From positions 1-34,688 of the forward strand of contig CALWMN010000027.1 of NCBI GenBank assembly GCA_944381935.1: a stretch of 34,688 nucleotides of DNA, in the 5' to 3' direction. The translations under genes and the position numbers were made by a program. Of this stretch, positions 15,851-23,325 are shown one piece after another (positions within the stretch are counted from its first letter, which is position 1; each line of letters starts with the position of its first letter). The stretch comes from an uncultured Mediterraneibacter sp. (GTDB lineage Bacteria > Bacillota > Clostridia > Lachnospirales > Lachnospiraceae). A model generated the notes under the pieces. That model searched no databases. It was not told the DNA's origin and saw only the letters and a program-made list of their open reading frames with translations.

Positions 15851-16477
15851 ATGAAAGCAGAGAGGGTTACGGAGATCCTTCTTGCTCTGGGAAGCAAGAT
15901 CGAAGAAGAAAAGGATTTTCTGACAGAACTGGACAATGTGATCGGAGACGGAGATCACGGGATCAATATGGCACGCGGATTCAAAGCTGTGGAGGAGAAA
16001 CTGGGGACTTTACAGACTTCCGATATCGGGAACCTCCTAAAAACAACGGGGATGACCCTGGTATCTACGGTAGGCGGAGCTTCCGGCCCGCTTTACGGCA
16101 CTGCATTTATGAAGGCCGGTATGCTGATGAACGGCAAAGAGGAGATGAACCTGGATGATTTCCTGTCCTGTCTTGACGCTGCCGTTGAAGGCGTGAAAAC
16201 GCGCGGCAAATCTGTACAGGGCGAGAAGACGATGCTGGATGCCATGATCCCTGCTCTCGATGCCATGAAACAGGCAAGGGAGGAAGGACTGTCCGCCCCG
16301 GATGTTTTGCAAAAAGGCGTGGACGCCGCACGCACAGGCGTCGAATATACGAAAACAATCATTGCAACAAAAGGGCGGGCAAGCTATCTGGGCGAACGCA
16401 GCATCGGCCACCAGGATCCGGGGGCGACGTCATTTACGGATATGCTGGAGACCGTCTGCGCCTGCATAACCCCTTGA
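15851..16477 (+). CDS. dhaL: Dihydroxyacetone kinase, DhaL subunit (ADP-binding)
   Basis: Carries tightly bound ADP/ATP and transfers the phosphate to dihydroxyacetone held by DhaK; it is recharged by DhaM rather than by ATP exchange. The 208-aa protein shows the metal-nucleotide motif VIGDGDHGINMARGF (30-44), VGGASGPLYGTAFM, GEKTMLDAMIPA and the C-terminal RASYLGERSIGHQDPGA, all typical. It starts 25 bases after dhaK with its own AAAGGAG site. Confidence 0.96.
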   Translation: MKAERVTEILLALGSKIEEEKDFLTELDNVIGDGDHGINMARGFKAVEEKLGTLQTSDIGNLLKTTGMTLVSTVGGASGPLYGTAFMKAGMLMNGKEEMNLDDFLSCLDAAVEGVKTRGKSVQGEKTMLDAMIPALDAMKQAREEGLSAPDVLQKGVDAARTGVEYTKTIIATKGRASYLGERSIGHQDPGATSFTDMLETVCACITP

Positions 16478-16514
16478 TTTACAGACAGTACCCAAAAAAG
16501 CAGGAGGAAATGAT

Positions 16515-16895
16515 ATGGTCGGAATCGTAGTTGTTTCCCACAGTGCCCGTCTGGCGGAAGGCATTGCAGAGCTGGCCGGGCTGATCGCGCACGACTGCCC
16601 GGTCGCCGCGGCAGGCGGACTCGAGGACGGTTCTTTCGGCACAAGCTATGAGCGCATCATGAACGCCGTTGAATCCGTACAAAACCCGGATGGCGTGCTG
16701 ATTATGATGGACATGGGGAGTGCCGTTATGACAACGGAAATGGTTCTGGAAGATTTAAATTACGATAACGTAAGGATGGTAGACTGTCCGGTTGTTGAAG
16801 GAACCATCGCAGCGGCTGCGGCCGCTTCCGGCGGCATGTCTCTTGACGAAGTGCTGCGCGAAGCGCAGTTGTCCCGGGAAATACAAAAATTCTAA
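16515..16895 (+). CDS. dhaM: DhaM, PTS-dependent phosphoryl donor (EIIA-Man domain)
   Basis: A single-domain 126-aa EIIA-mannose-type protein, shorter than E. coli DhaM, which has fused HPr and EI-like domains. It starts MVGIVVVSHSARLAEGI, placing the phosphorylated His at position 9. LIMMDMGSAVMTTEMV is the second family motif. HPr of the general PTS should phosphorylate it, so dihydroxyacetone phosphorylation is driven by phosphoenolpyruvate. AGGAGG precedes the start; a strong terminator follows 12 bases after the stop codon. Confidence 0.95.
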   Translation: MVGIVVVSHSARLAEGIAELAGLIAHDCPVAAAGGLEDGSFGTSYERIMNAVESVQNPDGVLIMMDMGSAVMTTEMVLEDLNYDNVRMVDCPVVEGTIAAAAAASGGMSLDEVLREAQLSREIQKF

Positions 16896-16904
16896 ACAAA
16901 ATCG

Positions 16905-16929
16905 AAGGGGCGCATACGCGCCCCTTTTT
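16905..16929 (+). terminator. Intrinsic terminator of dhaKLM
   Basis: GGGGCGC (16907-16913), loop ATAC, GCGCCCC (16918-16924), then TTTTT. It sits between the converging dhaM and ahpC genes; the T-run favours the plus strand. Confidence 0.92.
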
Positions 16930-16959
16930 CACGTAAAAATCACTCGGTTGTGCAAACGG

Positions 16960-17523
16960 TCAGAGCATTCCGACAAGGTCAAGGCTTGGCTTCAGCGTAT
17001 CCGCTCCCGGCTGCCATTTTGCCGGGCAGACCTCATCGTCATGTTCATATACGAACTGGCATGCCCTAAGCTTCCTGAGAAGCTCCTCTGCATTGCGTCC
17101 GACATTTCCGGCATTCACTTCATATGCCGCAATCTTTCCTTCCGGATTCACGATAAACGTGCCCCTCTCGGCAACACCGTCCGCCTCGATCAGGACATCA
17201 AAATCTTTCGCCAGCACATGGGTCGGGTCGGCAAGCATCGGGTACCCGATCTTTCGGATGCGCTCGGATGCGTCATGCCATGCCTTGTGTACATAATGTG
17301 TGTCGCAGGAGACGGAATACACTTCGCACCCTGCATCCCGAAATGCATCATACTTTTCTGCCAGGTCTTCCAGCTCTGTCGGGCAGACAAAGGTGAAGTC
17401 CGCCGGATAGAAAAAGAAGACGCTCCATTTCCCAAGGATGTCGCTTTTTGAAACAGGTCTGAACCTTTCATCGTGATAAGCCTGCACTGTAAAATCGCTC
17501 ACTTCTTTGTTGATAAGGGACAT
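16960..17523 (-). CDS. ahpC: Typical 2-Cys peroxiredoxin AhpC
   Basis: Reduces hydrogen peroxide and alkyl hydroperoxides in the cytosol. The 187-aa length is normal for AhpC. The peroxidatic Cys47 lies in FYPADFTFVCPTE and the resolving Cys166 in DEVCPAKWQPG; the C-terminal tail ends LDLVGML. The AhpC1-type signature IGYPMLADP follows the active site. No adjacent ahpF with an FAD domain is present; the stand-alone AhpF-N-like protein at 14024-14689 is a candidate reductant. GGAGG precedes the ATG, and a full-consensus promoter lies ~45 bases upstream. Confidence 0.95.
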   Translation of the reverse strand: MSLINKEVSDFTVQAYHDERFRPVSKSDILGKWSVFFFYPADFTFVCPTELEDLAEKYDAFRDAGCEVYSVSCDTHYVHKAWHDASERIRKIGYPMLADPTHVLAKDFDVLIEADGVAERGTFIVNPEGKIAAYEVNAGNVGRNAEELLRKLRACQFVYEHDDEVCPAKWQPGADTLKPSLDLVGML

Positions 17524-17566
17524 GATTTTTCTCCTCCTTTCATTTGTACATCAATAGGGTAAAAAA

Positions 17567-17595
17567 ATTATATCCGCTTTCCTGCCCCCTGTCAA
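17567..17595 (-). promoter_or_regulatory. ahpC promoter, full consensus
   Basis: TTGACA (17590-17595), 17 bases, TATAAT (17567-17572) on the minus strand. It matches the sigma-A consensus at all 12 positions, implying high basal expression unless repressed. Confidence 0.85.
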
Positions 17596-17631
17596 GGCGG
17601 CTCCTTTGGTTCAGCAAGATCCACAATCCCT

Positions 17632-19320
17632 CTAATTTTCCGCTTTTCTTTTCACAAGCTCTTTTCCTGATGTGACGACAATCGTCACTCCCAAGATCAT
17701 AAGAAGCACTGCAACGATCAGCTGCAGCCCCTCCACCATGAATACGCCCGTACCGGCGCCAAAGGCTTTTACAAGGGATATAAACCTCTGTACCAGCGCC
17801 GTAAATGTCACGATCAGCATGATCACAAAAGGAGGCACCAGCGTGCGCAGCTCCCTTCCCGTCACCTTCAGGAATACGCAAAGCGTAATGAGCACCAGTG
17901 CGCTCAGAAGCTGGTTTGCGCTTCCGAACAGGGGCCAGATATTCGAGTATCCGACCTGTGTCAGAATGTATCCGAACACCAGCGTGACAACTGTCGCAAA
18001 ATATTTGTTGCACAGTACCTTTCTCCATCCCTCCGCACGTTCCATGTCATCCACACTGAACAGTTCCTGGAACGACATACGTCCGATACGCGCAACTGAA
18101 TCCAGAGTCGTAAATGCCAGGGCAGAAACACACATGGTCATAAAGCTCTGGGCCACATAAACCGGGATTCCGAACATCTCCAGGAATCCTGCCACTCCAG
18201 ATGAGAAAATCTGGAAGGGCGTGCCTGCCGCCGCTGTTCCGTCCGCTCCCGCTGCCGCGCCCGCCACACAGAGGGCGACAACCGCCAGAAGGCTCTCCAG
18301 TACCATAGCACCGTAGCCAACCTTAAGCATATCTTTTTCATTTGAGATCGTTTTGGATGAAGTGCCCGAGGACACCAGACTGTGAAAGCCGGATACCGCT
18401 CCGCAGGCAACTGTCACAAAGAGGATCGGGAAGAGCGTTCCCAGGCTCTCGTTCTGAAATCCGGTAAATGCCGGAAGGTTCATATTCGGGTGTGCAAAGA
18501 CCAGGCCCAGGACTGCCCCTGCGATCATTCCCACAAACATAAAGGTAGACATAAAGTCTCTTGGCTGCATCACAAACCACATAGGGAGCACTGCCGCAAG
18601 AAAGATATAAACAAACGCAATATATACCCATACGTCTTTCCCGAGAAGCACCGGGAAGTTCATGCCGAATGCGAAGGCAAGCACCGTACACACCAGTCCG
18701 AATACAACTTCCTTCCACCCTGTAAATTTCACTTTGTGCTGGACAACGCCGAACACAACTGCAAACAGGATAAAAAACAGGGAAATACTTCCCGCAGCGC
18801 CGTTCACCTGCGCATTCTCCGAAAGCGACTGTACGCCATCCGTCACAACATAGGCGTTAAATGTATCTGCCACCATATCGGCAAAGGCTGCGATCACGAT
18901 CAGGCAGAACAGCCAGCAGAATCCCAGGAACAGCTTTCTTCCTGCTTTTCCAATGTATTTCTCAATCAGAAGCCCCATAGACTTTCCGTCATTCTTCACG
19001 CTCGCGTAAAGCGCCCCAAAGTCCGTTACTGCCCCGAAGAAAATACCTCCCAGTACGATCCACAGAAGGACCGGAAGCCATCCGAAAGCCGCCGCCTGTA
19101 TCGCCCCTGTAACCGGGCCTGCGCCTGCAATGGAGGAAAACTGATGGGCAAATACAGTCCAGCCGTCCGTCGGCACATAATCCTGACCGTCGTTGTGGAC
19201 AACCGCCGGCGTCTTTGCATTGGGATCAATCCCCCACTTCTTCGCCAGCCAGCGTCCGTACAGCGCATATGCCGCAATAAGGCAGACTGCCGCGATCAAT
19301 ACGATAACCAGTGTGTTCAT
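17632..19320 (-). CDS. cstA: Carbon starvation protein CstA, peptide/pyruvate transporter family
   Basis: A 562-aa polytopic membrane protein with well over ten hydrophobic segments. CstA landmarks include LYGRWLAKKWGIDP near the N-terminus, DGWTVFAHQFSSIAGAGPVTGAIQAA, LGGIFFGAVTDFGALYASVK, SGTSSKTISNEKDM and FTTLDSVARIGRMSFQE. CstA family members import peptides during starvation, and relatives import pyruvate, so the exact substrate is unsettled. It is shorter than E. coli CstA (701 aa), as usual in Firmicutes. A T-box leader precedes it, implying induction on shortage of one charged tRNA and supporting a role in amino-acid or peptide scavenging. Upstream spacing to the T-box terminator is about 105 bases. 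Confidence 0.92.
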   Translation of the reverse strand: MNTLVIVLIAAVCLIAAYALYGRWLAKKWGIDPNAKTPAVVHNDGQDYVPTDGWTVFAHQFSSIAGAGPVTGAIQAAAFGWLPVLLWIVLGGIFFGAVTDFGALYASVKNDGKSMGLLIEKYIGKAGRKLFLGFCWLFCLIVIAAFADMVADTFNAYVVTDGVQSLSENAQVNGAAGSISLFFILFAVVFGVVQHKVKFTGWKEVVFGLVCTVLAFAFGMNFPVLLGKDVWVYIAFVYIFLAAVLPMWFVMQPRDFMSTFMFVGMIAGAVLGLVFAHPNMNLPAFTGFQNESLGTLFPILFVTVACGAVSGFHSLVSSGTSSKTISNEKDMLKVGYGAMVLESLLAVVALCVAGAAAGADGTAAAGTPFQIFSSGVAGFLEMFGIPVYVAQSFMTMCVSALAFTTLDSVARIGRMSFQELFSVDDMERAEGWRKVLCNKYFATVVTLVFGYILTQVGYSNIWPLFGSANQLLSALVLITLCVFLKVTGRELRTLVPPFVIMLIVTFTALVQRFISLVKAFGAGTGVFMVEGLQLIVAVLLMILGVTIVVTSGKELVKRKAEN

Positions 19321-19425
19321 AATTCTCTACTCTCCTTTTCGTATAAAACTGTCATGTGATATAGAAACAAATGTAAAAGAGCCACAGAATCTTAAGGAAA
19401 CCTTCCACTTCCGTTTCCCTGAAAC

Positions 19426-19725
19426 AAAAACGCCTCCTGACAGATTGCTCTGTCAGAAGACGAAATCTTTTCCGCGTTACCACTTCTCTTGCCGTGCTTA
19501 CGGCCCCCTCTTCCCTGTCGTCCGCGCTTCCCGCAAAACGGATTAACAGGCTTCCCTGTAACGGTGGAATCCCGGTCCGGGTTACTTGCCTTCGCTTTCG
19601 CCCCGACTGCTCGCAGGTGATGGCTTTTCTGCCGCACTGCTTCCTCCCACCTGCCGGAAGCTCTCTGAAAATGCATCCGCATAAAACCCTGTCCTGTTCT
19701 TCGCATTGGCTTTTTACAATTCGGT
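19426..19725 (-). promoter_or_regulatory. T-box riboswitch upstream of cstA, specifier probably AUC (Ile)
   Basis: On the minus strand the conserved T-box AAGTGGTAACGCGG lies at 19472-19485. A 14-bp terminator follows (arms at 19431-19444 and 19449-19462) with TTTTT. Stem I begins with GAAGAACAGGACAGG and has the distal CAGAGAGC motif with a GCTTCC/GGAAGC stem. My fold pairs GGTTTT with AAAAGCC and CAGG with CCTG, leaving ATCA as the specifier loop, hence AUC (Ile) followed by A. UGGU pairs with an ACCA tRNA end, fitting an A discriminator as in tRNA-Ile. Uncharged tRNA should stabilise the antiterminator and raise cstA expression. The T-box call is firm; the codon is my reading. Confidence 0.87.
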
Positions 19726-19729
19726 TATT

Positions 19730-19757
19730 ATTATAACGCAAAATTTTCAGTTGTCAA
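19730..19757 (-). promoter_or_regulatory. Promoter of the T-box/cstA transcript
   Basis: TTGACA (19752-19757), 16 bases, TATAAT (19730-19735) on the minus strand, directly before T-box stem I. Confidence 0.8.
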
Positions 19758-19791
19758 TAGAAAAATAGAACGTACTCTGTTTTCTGTCCGC

Positions 19792-20484
19792 TTATACTTT
19801 AAAGCGGTATCCCACACCCCATATCGTTTCAATATACTGCGGATGTGATGTATCATACTCGATCTTCTCCCTGATCTTCTTGATATGGACCGTGACCGTA
19901 GCAATATCCCCTATGGACTCCATATCCCAGATTTCCCGGAAAAGCTGCTCTTTCGTGTACACATGGTTCGGATGCCCTGCCAGGAATGTCAGCAGGTCAA
20001 ACTCCTTTGTCGTGAACGATTTTTCCTCACCGTTCACCCAGACGCGCCTTGCAGTGGTGTCGATCTTTAATCCCCGGATCTCAATGATTTCATTCTCTTC
20101 CACATTGCTTCCGATCAGGCGCTCATATCTTGCCAGATGGGCTTTGACCCGCGCCACAAGCTCGCTCGGGCTGAATGGTTTCGTCATATAGTCGTCTGCG
20201 CCCAGCCCAAGCCCCCGGATCTTATCGATATCATCTTTCTTCGCAGAAACCATGATGATAGGCGTATTCTTCTGATCCCTTATCTTGCGGCAGATCTCAA
20301 ACCCGTCCACTCCGGGAAGCATCAGGTCAAGAATGATCAGGTCAAAATCCTCCTCCATACCTTTTCTGAGCCCTTCTTCGCCGTCATTCGCCACCTCTAC
20401 CTCAAAGTCGCTCAGCTCCAGATAGTCTTTCTCCAGATCCGCAATGCTTTCTTCGTCTTCGATAATCAAAATGCGTTTACTCAT
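19792..20484 (-). CDS. OmpR/PhoB-family response regulator
   Basis: A DNA-binding regulator with an N-terminal receiver and a C-terminal winged helix. The acidic pocket is IIEDEE (Asp10), the phosphorylation site is Asp53 in LIILDLMLPG, and Lys102 lies in DYMTKPF. The effector domain carries KSFTTKEFDLLTFLAGHP and the recognition region ATVTVHIKKIREKIE, ending IETIWGVGYRF. AGGAGGT sits nine bases before the ATG at 20484; a TTG one codon upstream is possible. It overlaps the end of the kinase gene by a few bases, a cotranscribed and coupled pair. Target genes are unknown. Confidence 0.93.
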   Translation of the reverse strand: MSKRILIIEDEESIADLEKDYLELSDFEVEVANDGEEGLRKGMEEDFDLIILDLMLPGVDGFEICRKIRDQKNTPIIMVSAKKDDIDKIRGLGLGADDYMTKPFSPSELVARVKAHLARYERLIGSNVEENEIIEIRGLKIDTTARRVWVNGEEKSFTTKEFDLLTFLAGHPNHVYTKEQLFREIWDMESIGDIATVTVHIKKIREKIEYDTSHPQYIETIWGVGYRFKV

Positions 20485-21532
20485 CAATCGGTACCTCCTG
20501 ATATTTTCTTATTACGAAATACATTGTCGTGCCCGCGCCCTCAACACTGGCTGCCCAGATATTTCCTCCGTGTTCTTCCACAATCTTCTTCACAATCGAA
20601 AGTCCGATCCCGCTTCCGCCCTTGGAGGAATTTCTCGAGGCATCCGTCCGGTAAAATCTGTCAAATACATAGGGAAGCTCCTTCGCCGCAATCCCTTTCC
20701 CGTTGTCGCCCAGCTCCACCTGGACAAAATCTCCCACATCCTTAAGATCCATCGTAATCCTGCCATCCTGCTTGTCCATATACTTCAGGGAATTGGATAC
20801 GATATTATTGATGACTCTCCTCATCTGCTCCGGGTCCACAATCACCTTGCAGTCCTGATCCATATAGTTGTGATAAGCGAACTCCACGCCCTTTGCCTCC
20901 AGCTCCACGTGCAGATCCTCCGCACAGTCCTCAAAATATTCTTTCGCCGAAATAGTCGCAAAATTATAAGGGATCCTGTTCGTATCTATCTTGGAATAAA
21001 GCGTCAGCTCATTGATAAGGAGATCCATCTCGCTGGTCTTATTATAAATGGTCTTGATATATCTGTCCATCTTTTCCGGTGTGTCTGCCACGCCGTCCAT
21101 GATCCCCTCGACATACCCCTTGATCGTGGTAATCGGCGTCTTCAGATCATGGGAAATGTTACTGATCAGCTCCTTGTTCTCCCTGTCATAAGCCATCTTC
21201 TCCTCGGCATTGGCTTTCAGTCGCAGGCGCATCTCCTCAAAATCCTGGCAGAGCTGCCCGATCTCGTCATCTGCGTCACTCTTGATCTCAAAGTCTAGGT
21301 TCCCTTCCTTAATATTGCGCGCCGCTTTCTGAAGCTTTGCCAGAGGAACGGACACCGTGCGGTAAAGCCAGTAGACCAGCAGCGCCGTCGTAATAAACAC
21401 CACGATCAGGTACATCTGCTGAATCTCGCTGACCTTCTGAGGCGCAAAAGTATGCATCGCCACTGTCGTAAAGATGGTTGGCAGAATCATCACTGCCATG
21501 AACACGATTACCAGTTTCGTCCTAAGCTTCAT
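20477..21532 (-). CDS. Sensor histidine kinase
   Basis: A 351-aa membrane kinase. There are two hydrophobic segments (about 7-27 and 40-60) with only ~13 residues between, so there is almost no extracellular sensor domain; it probably senses within the membrane or through a partner. A HAMP linker follows (about 58-110), then the H-box ELISNISHDLKTPI with His128, N-box INNIVSNSLKY, G1 GDNGKGI, F-box DRFYRTDASR and G2 GGSGIGLSIVK. AAAGGAG precedes the ATG. This intramembrane-sensing type in Firmicutes often answers envelope or antimicrobial stress (inference). Confidence 0.93.
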   Translation of the reverse strand: MKLRTKLVIVFMAVMILPTIFTTVAMHTFAPQKVSEIQQMYLIVVFITTALLVYWLYRTVSVPLAKLQKAARNIKEGNLDFEIKSDADDEIGQLCQDFEEMRLRLKANAEEKMAYDRENKELISNISHDLKTPITTIKGYVEGIMDGVADTPEKMDRYIKTIYNKTSEMDLLINELTLYSKIDTNRIPYNFATISAKEYFEDCAEDLHVELEAKGVEFAYHNYMDQDCKVIVDPEQMRRVINNIVSNSLKYMDKQDGRITMDLKDVGDFVQVELGDNGKGIAAKELPYVFDRFYRTDASRNSSKGGSGIGLSIVKKIVEEHGGNIWAASVEGAGTTMYFVIRKYQEVPIDE

Positions 21533-21586
21533 GATGCGCTCCTTTCAAAAGAATTGAAGGTTTCCTGTTGCTGTCGTTTTCAGACT

Positions 21587-21615
21587 ATTTTACAAATATT
21601 TTTCGCATACGTCAA
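21587..21615 (-). promoter_or_regulatory. Promoter of the two-component operon
   Basis: TTGACG (21610-21615), 17 bases, TAAAAT (21587-21592) on the minus strand, about 55 bases before the kinase ATG. Confidence 0.65.
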
Positions 21616-21671
21616 CCTCATCCGTCTCCCCGCCGGGGAGTAACCTGCCGGCATCACGGCGGTTAAAAAGC

Positions 21672-21710
21672 AATCCGCAGAAAGCCTGATTGGAAGGCAG
21701 TCTGCGGATT
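21672..21710 (-). terminator. metK terminator
   Basis: AATCCGCAGA (21672-21681) and TCTGCGGATT (21701-21710) form a 10-bp stem 8 bases past the metK stop. A short T-rich tract follows on the minus strand (GCTTTTTAACC). Confidence 0.75.
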
Positions 21711-21718
21711 TTAAAGCT

Positions 21719-22906
21719 TTACAGATATTTTTTCAATGCATCAGCCTTATCCAGCTTCTCCCAGGGCAGGTCAAGGTCGTTTCTTCCGAAATGCCCGTAC
21801 GCTGCCGTCTGCTTATAAATGGGGCGGCGCAGGTCCAGCATTTTGATGATTCCGGCGGGCCGCAGGTCGAAATTCTCCCGGATGACCTCTACCAGCTTTG
21901 TATCTGAGAGCCTTCCCGTCCCGAATGTTTCAACGGATATGGAGGTCGGCTGCGCGACTCCGATCGCATAGGAGAGCTGAATCTCACATTTATCGGCAAG
22001 CCCTGCCGCCACTATGTTTTTCGCGGCATAACGCGCGGCATATGCTGCGGAACGGTCTACTTTCGTACAGTCTTTCCCCGAGAAGGCCCCGCCGCCGTGC
22101 CGTGCCATTCCCCCGTAAGTATCTACTATGATCTTTCTGCCTGTCAGCCCGCTGTCCCCGTGCGGTCCCCCAATCACGAAACGCCCTGTAGGATTGACAA
22201 AGAATTTTGTCTCACCGTCCACCATTTCCGCGGGAATGATCTCGTCAAACACATACTTTTTGATATCCTCATGAATCTGCTCCTGCGTCACATCAGGATC
22301 ATGCTGCGTGGAAAGCACGACTGCATCCAGACGGCTGGGCGTTCCCTCTTCATTGTATTCCACTGTAACCTGCGTCTTTCCGTCCGGGCGAAGGTATGGG
22401 AGAGTTCCGTCTTTTCTCACCTTCGCAAGCTGGCGTGAAAGCTTATGTGCCATTGCGACCGGATATGGCATGTACTCTTCTGTCTCATTTGACGCATACC
22501 CGAACATCATTCCCTGGTCCCCGGCTCCAATCGCCTCAATATCATCCTCAGACATTTTATGTTCCTTCGCCTCAAGCGCCTTGTCAACGCCTAACGCGAT
22601 ATCTGCAGACTGCTCATCGATCGTTGTAATCACGCCGCATGTCTCTGCATCAAATCCGTATTTTCCTCTCGTATATCCGATTTCCCTCACTGTATCACGC
22701 ACGATCTTCGGAATGTCAACATATGCGTTAGTCGTGATCTCCCCCATCACCATAACCATACCTGTTGTGCAGCACGTCTCACAGGCTACGCGGCTCATCG
22801 GATCCTGCTCCATAAGCGCGTCCAGTATGGCGTCCGAGATCTGGTCGCACATCTTGTCCGGGTGTCCCTCTGTTACTGACTCTGAAGTAAATAAAATTTT
22901 TTCCAT
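21719..22906 (-). CDS. metK: S-adenosylmethionine synthetase
   Basis: Makes S-adenosylmethionine from methionine and ATP, in a tetrameric cytosolic enzyme. The 395-aa protein has the family signatures [20 protein letters not shown] at the N-terminus, [12 protein letters not shown] (ATP-binding hexapeptide region) and [16 protein letters not shown] (the GGGxFSxKD signature). Length and C-terminus ([15 protein letters not shown]) are typical. The ATG at 22906 is set by AAAGGAGAACAA just upstream; the open frame continues 69 codons further into the leader but that is not coding. Expression is controlled by the SAM-I riboswitch at 23097-23240. Confidence 0.97.
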   Translation of the reverse strand: MEKILFTSESVTEGHPDKMCDQISDAILDALMEQDPMSRVACETCCTTGMVMVMGEITTNAYVDIPKIVRDTVREIGYTRGKYGFDAETCGVITTIDEQSADIALGVDKALEAKEHKMSEDDIEAIGAGDQGMMFGYASNETEEYMPYPVAMAHKLSRQLAKVRKDGTLPYLRPDGKTQVTVEYNEEGTPSRLDAVVLSTQHDPDVTQEQIHEDIKKYVFDEIIPAEMVDGETKFFVNPTGRFVIGGPHGDSGLTGRKIIVDTYGGMARHGGGAFSGKDCTKVDRSAAYAARYAAKNIVAAGLADKCEIQLSYAIGVAQPTSISVETFGTGRLSDTKLVEVIRENFDLRPAGIIKMLDLRRPIYKQTAAYGHFGRNDLDLPWEKLDKADALKKYL

Positions 22907-23013
22907 TTGTTCTCCTTTCCTCACTTTCTCCCTGCAGTCTGTTTCTGCTTCCCTCCGTCCGGCTTGCCTGCACAACCTCGATTCCGCTTCGCTTCTTCTC
23001 GGTCGTGGCGGCC

Positions 23014-23084
23014 TGCCTATGCATCTGTACTTTCCTGCCTGTTCACGCCAGCGTGACAGCCAATAAAGTACAGATGCGCAGGCA
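23014..23084 (-). repeat. Long inverted repeat in the metK leader
   Basis: Arms of 20 bases (23014-23033 and 23065-23084) match at 18 positions and enclose a second hairpin (GTTCACGC/GCGTGAC). The resulting ~70-base stem-loop lies between the riboswitch terminator and metK, and is not part of a normal SAM-I platform. GGCTTGCCT at 22961-22969 could compete for the outer arm (AGGCAAGCC at 23080-23088). Confidence 0.65.
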
Positions 23085-23096
23085 AGCCTGGGAAAC

Positions 23097-23240
23097 GAAA
23101 ACAGCCCGCGCAAAGCGGACTGCTAATTTATCTAACAATCCTCTTATTGTTCGATTACTCGCTCAGGTTGGCACCTTCCGCATATGCGGGGTTGCCGCAG
23201 CTTCACAGATCCTTTGTATCTCCACTGCTCTGAATAAGAG
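23097..23240 (-). promoter_or_regulatory. SAM-I (S-box) riboswitch with terminator
   Basis: On the minus strand the aptamer runs from CTCTTATTCAGAGCAGTGGAG (P1 5' arm at 23232-23240) to CAATAAGAG (23141-23149), about 100 bases. It contains the conserved segments TGAAGCTGCGGCAACC and GAAGGTGCCAACC of SAM-I. The expression platform is a terminator, CAGTCCGC/GCGGGCTG (23102-23122), followed by TTTTC. SAM binding should switch off metK. Confidence 0.9.
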
Positions 23241-23278
23241 AAAGTTTCCTTTATTCTGTTTTTCTTGTTCCAATAGAT

Positions 23279-23307
23279 ACTCTACATCGCTTCACAGCGA
23301 ATGTCAA
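23279..23307 (-). promoter_or_regulatory. metK/riboswitch promoter
   Basis: TTGACA (23302-23307), 17 bases, TAGAGT (23279-23284) on the minus strand. The spacer holds a small inverted repeat, TCGCT/AGCGA. It begins only ~20 bases after the capA stop. Confidence 0.7.
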
Positions 23308-23325
23308 GTATTTCTCCCAAGTCTG

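Noticed and set aside
18382-19359. 325-codon open frame antisense to cstA
   Set aside because: Its His/Lys/Cys-rich composition is typical of a shadow frame over a membrane protein gene.
19352-19741. Open frames of 104-129 codons in the cstA leader
   Set aside because: They coincide with the T-box RNA and its terminator, which explain the sequence better.
22907-23113. 69-codon N-terminal extension of metK
   Set aside because: It reads through the leader hairpin; a strong ribosome site and the family-typical [18 protein letters not shown] start sit at 22906.
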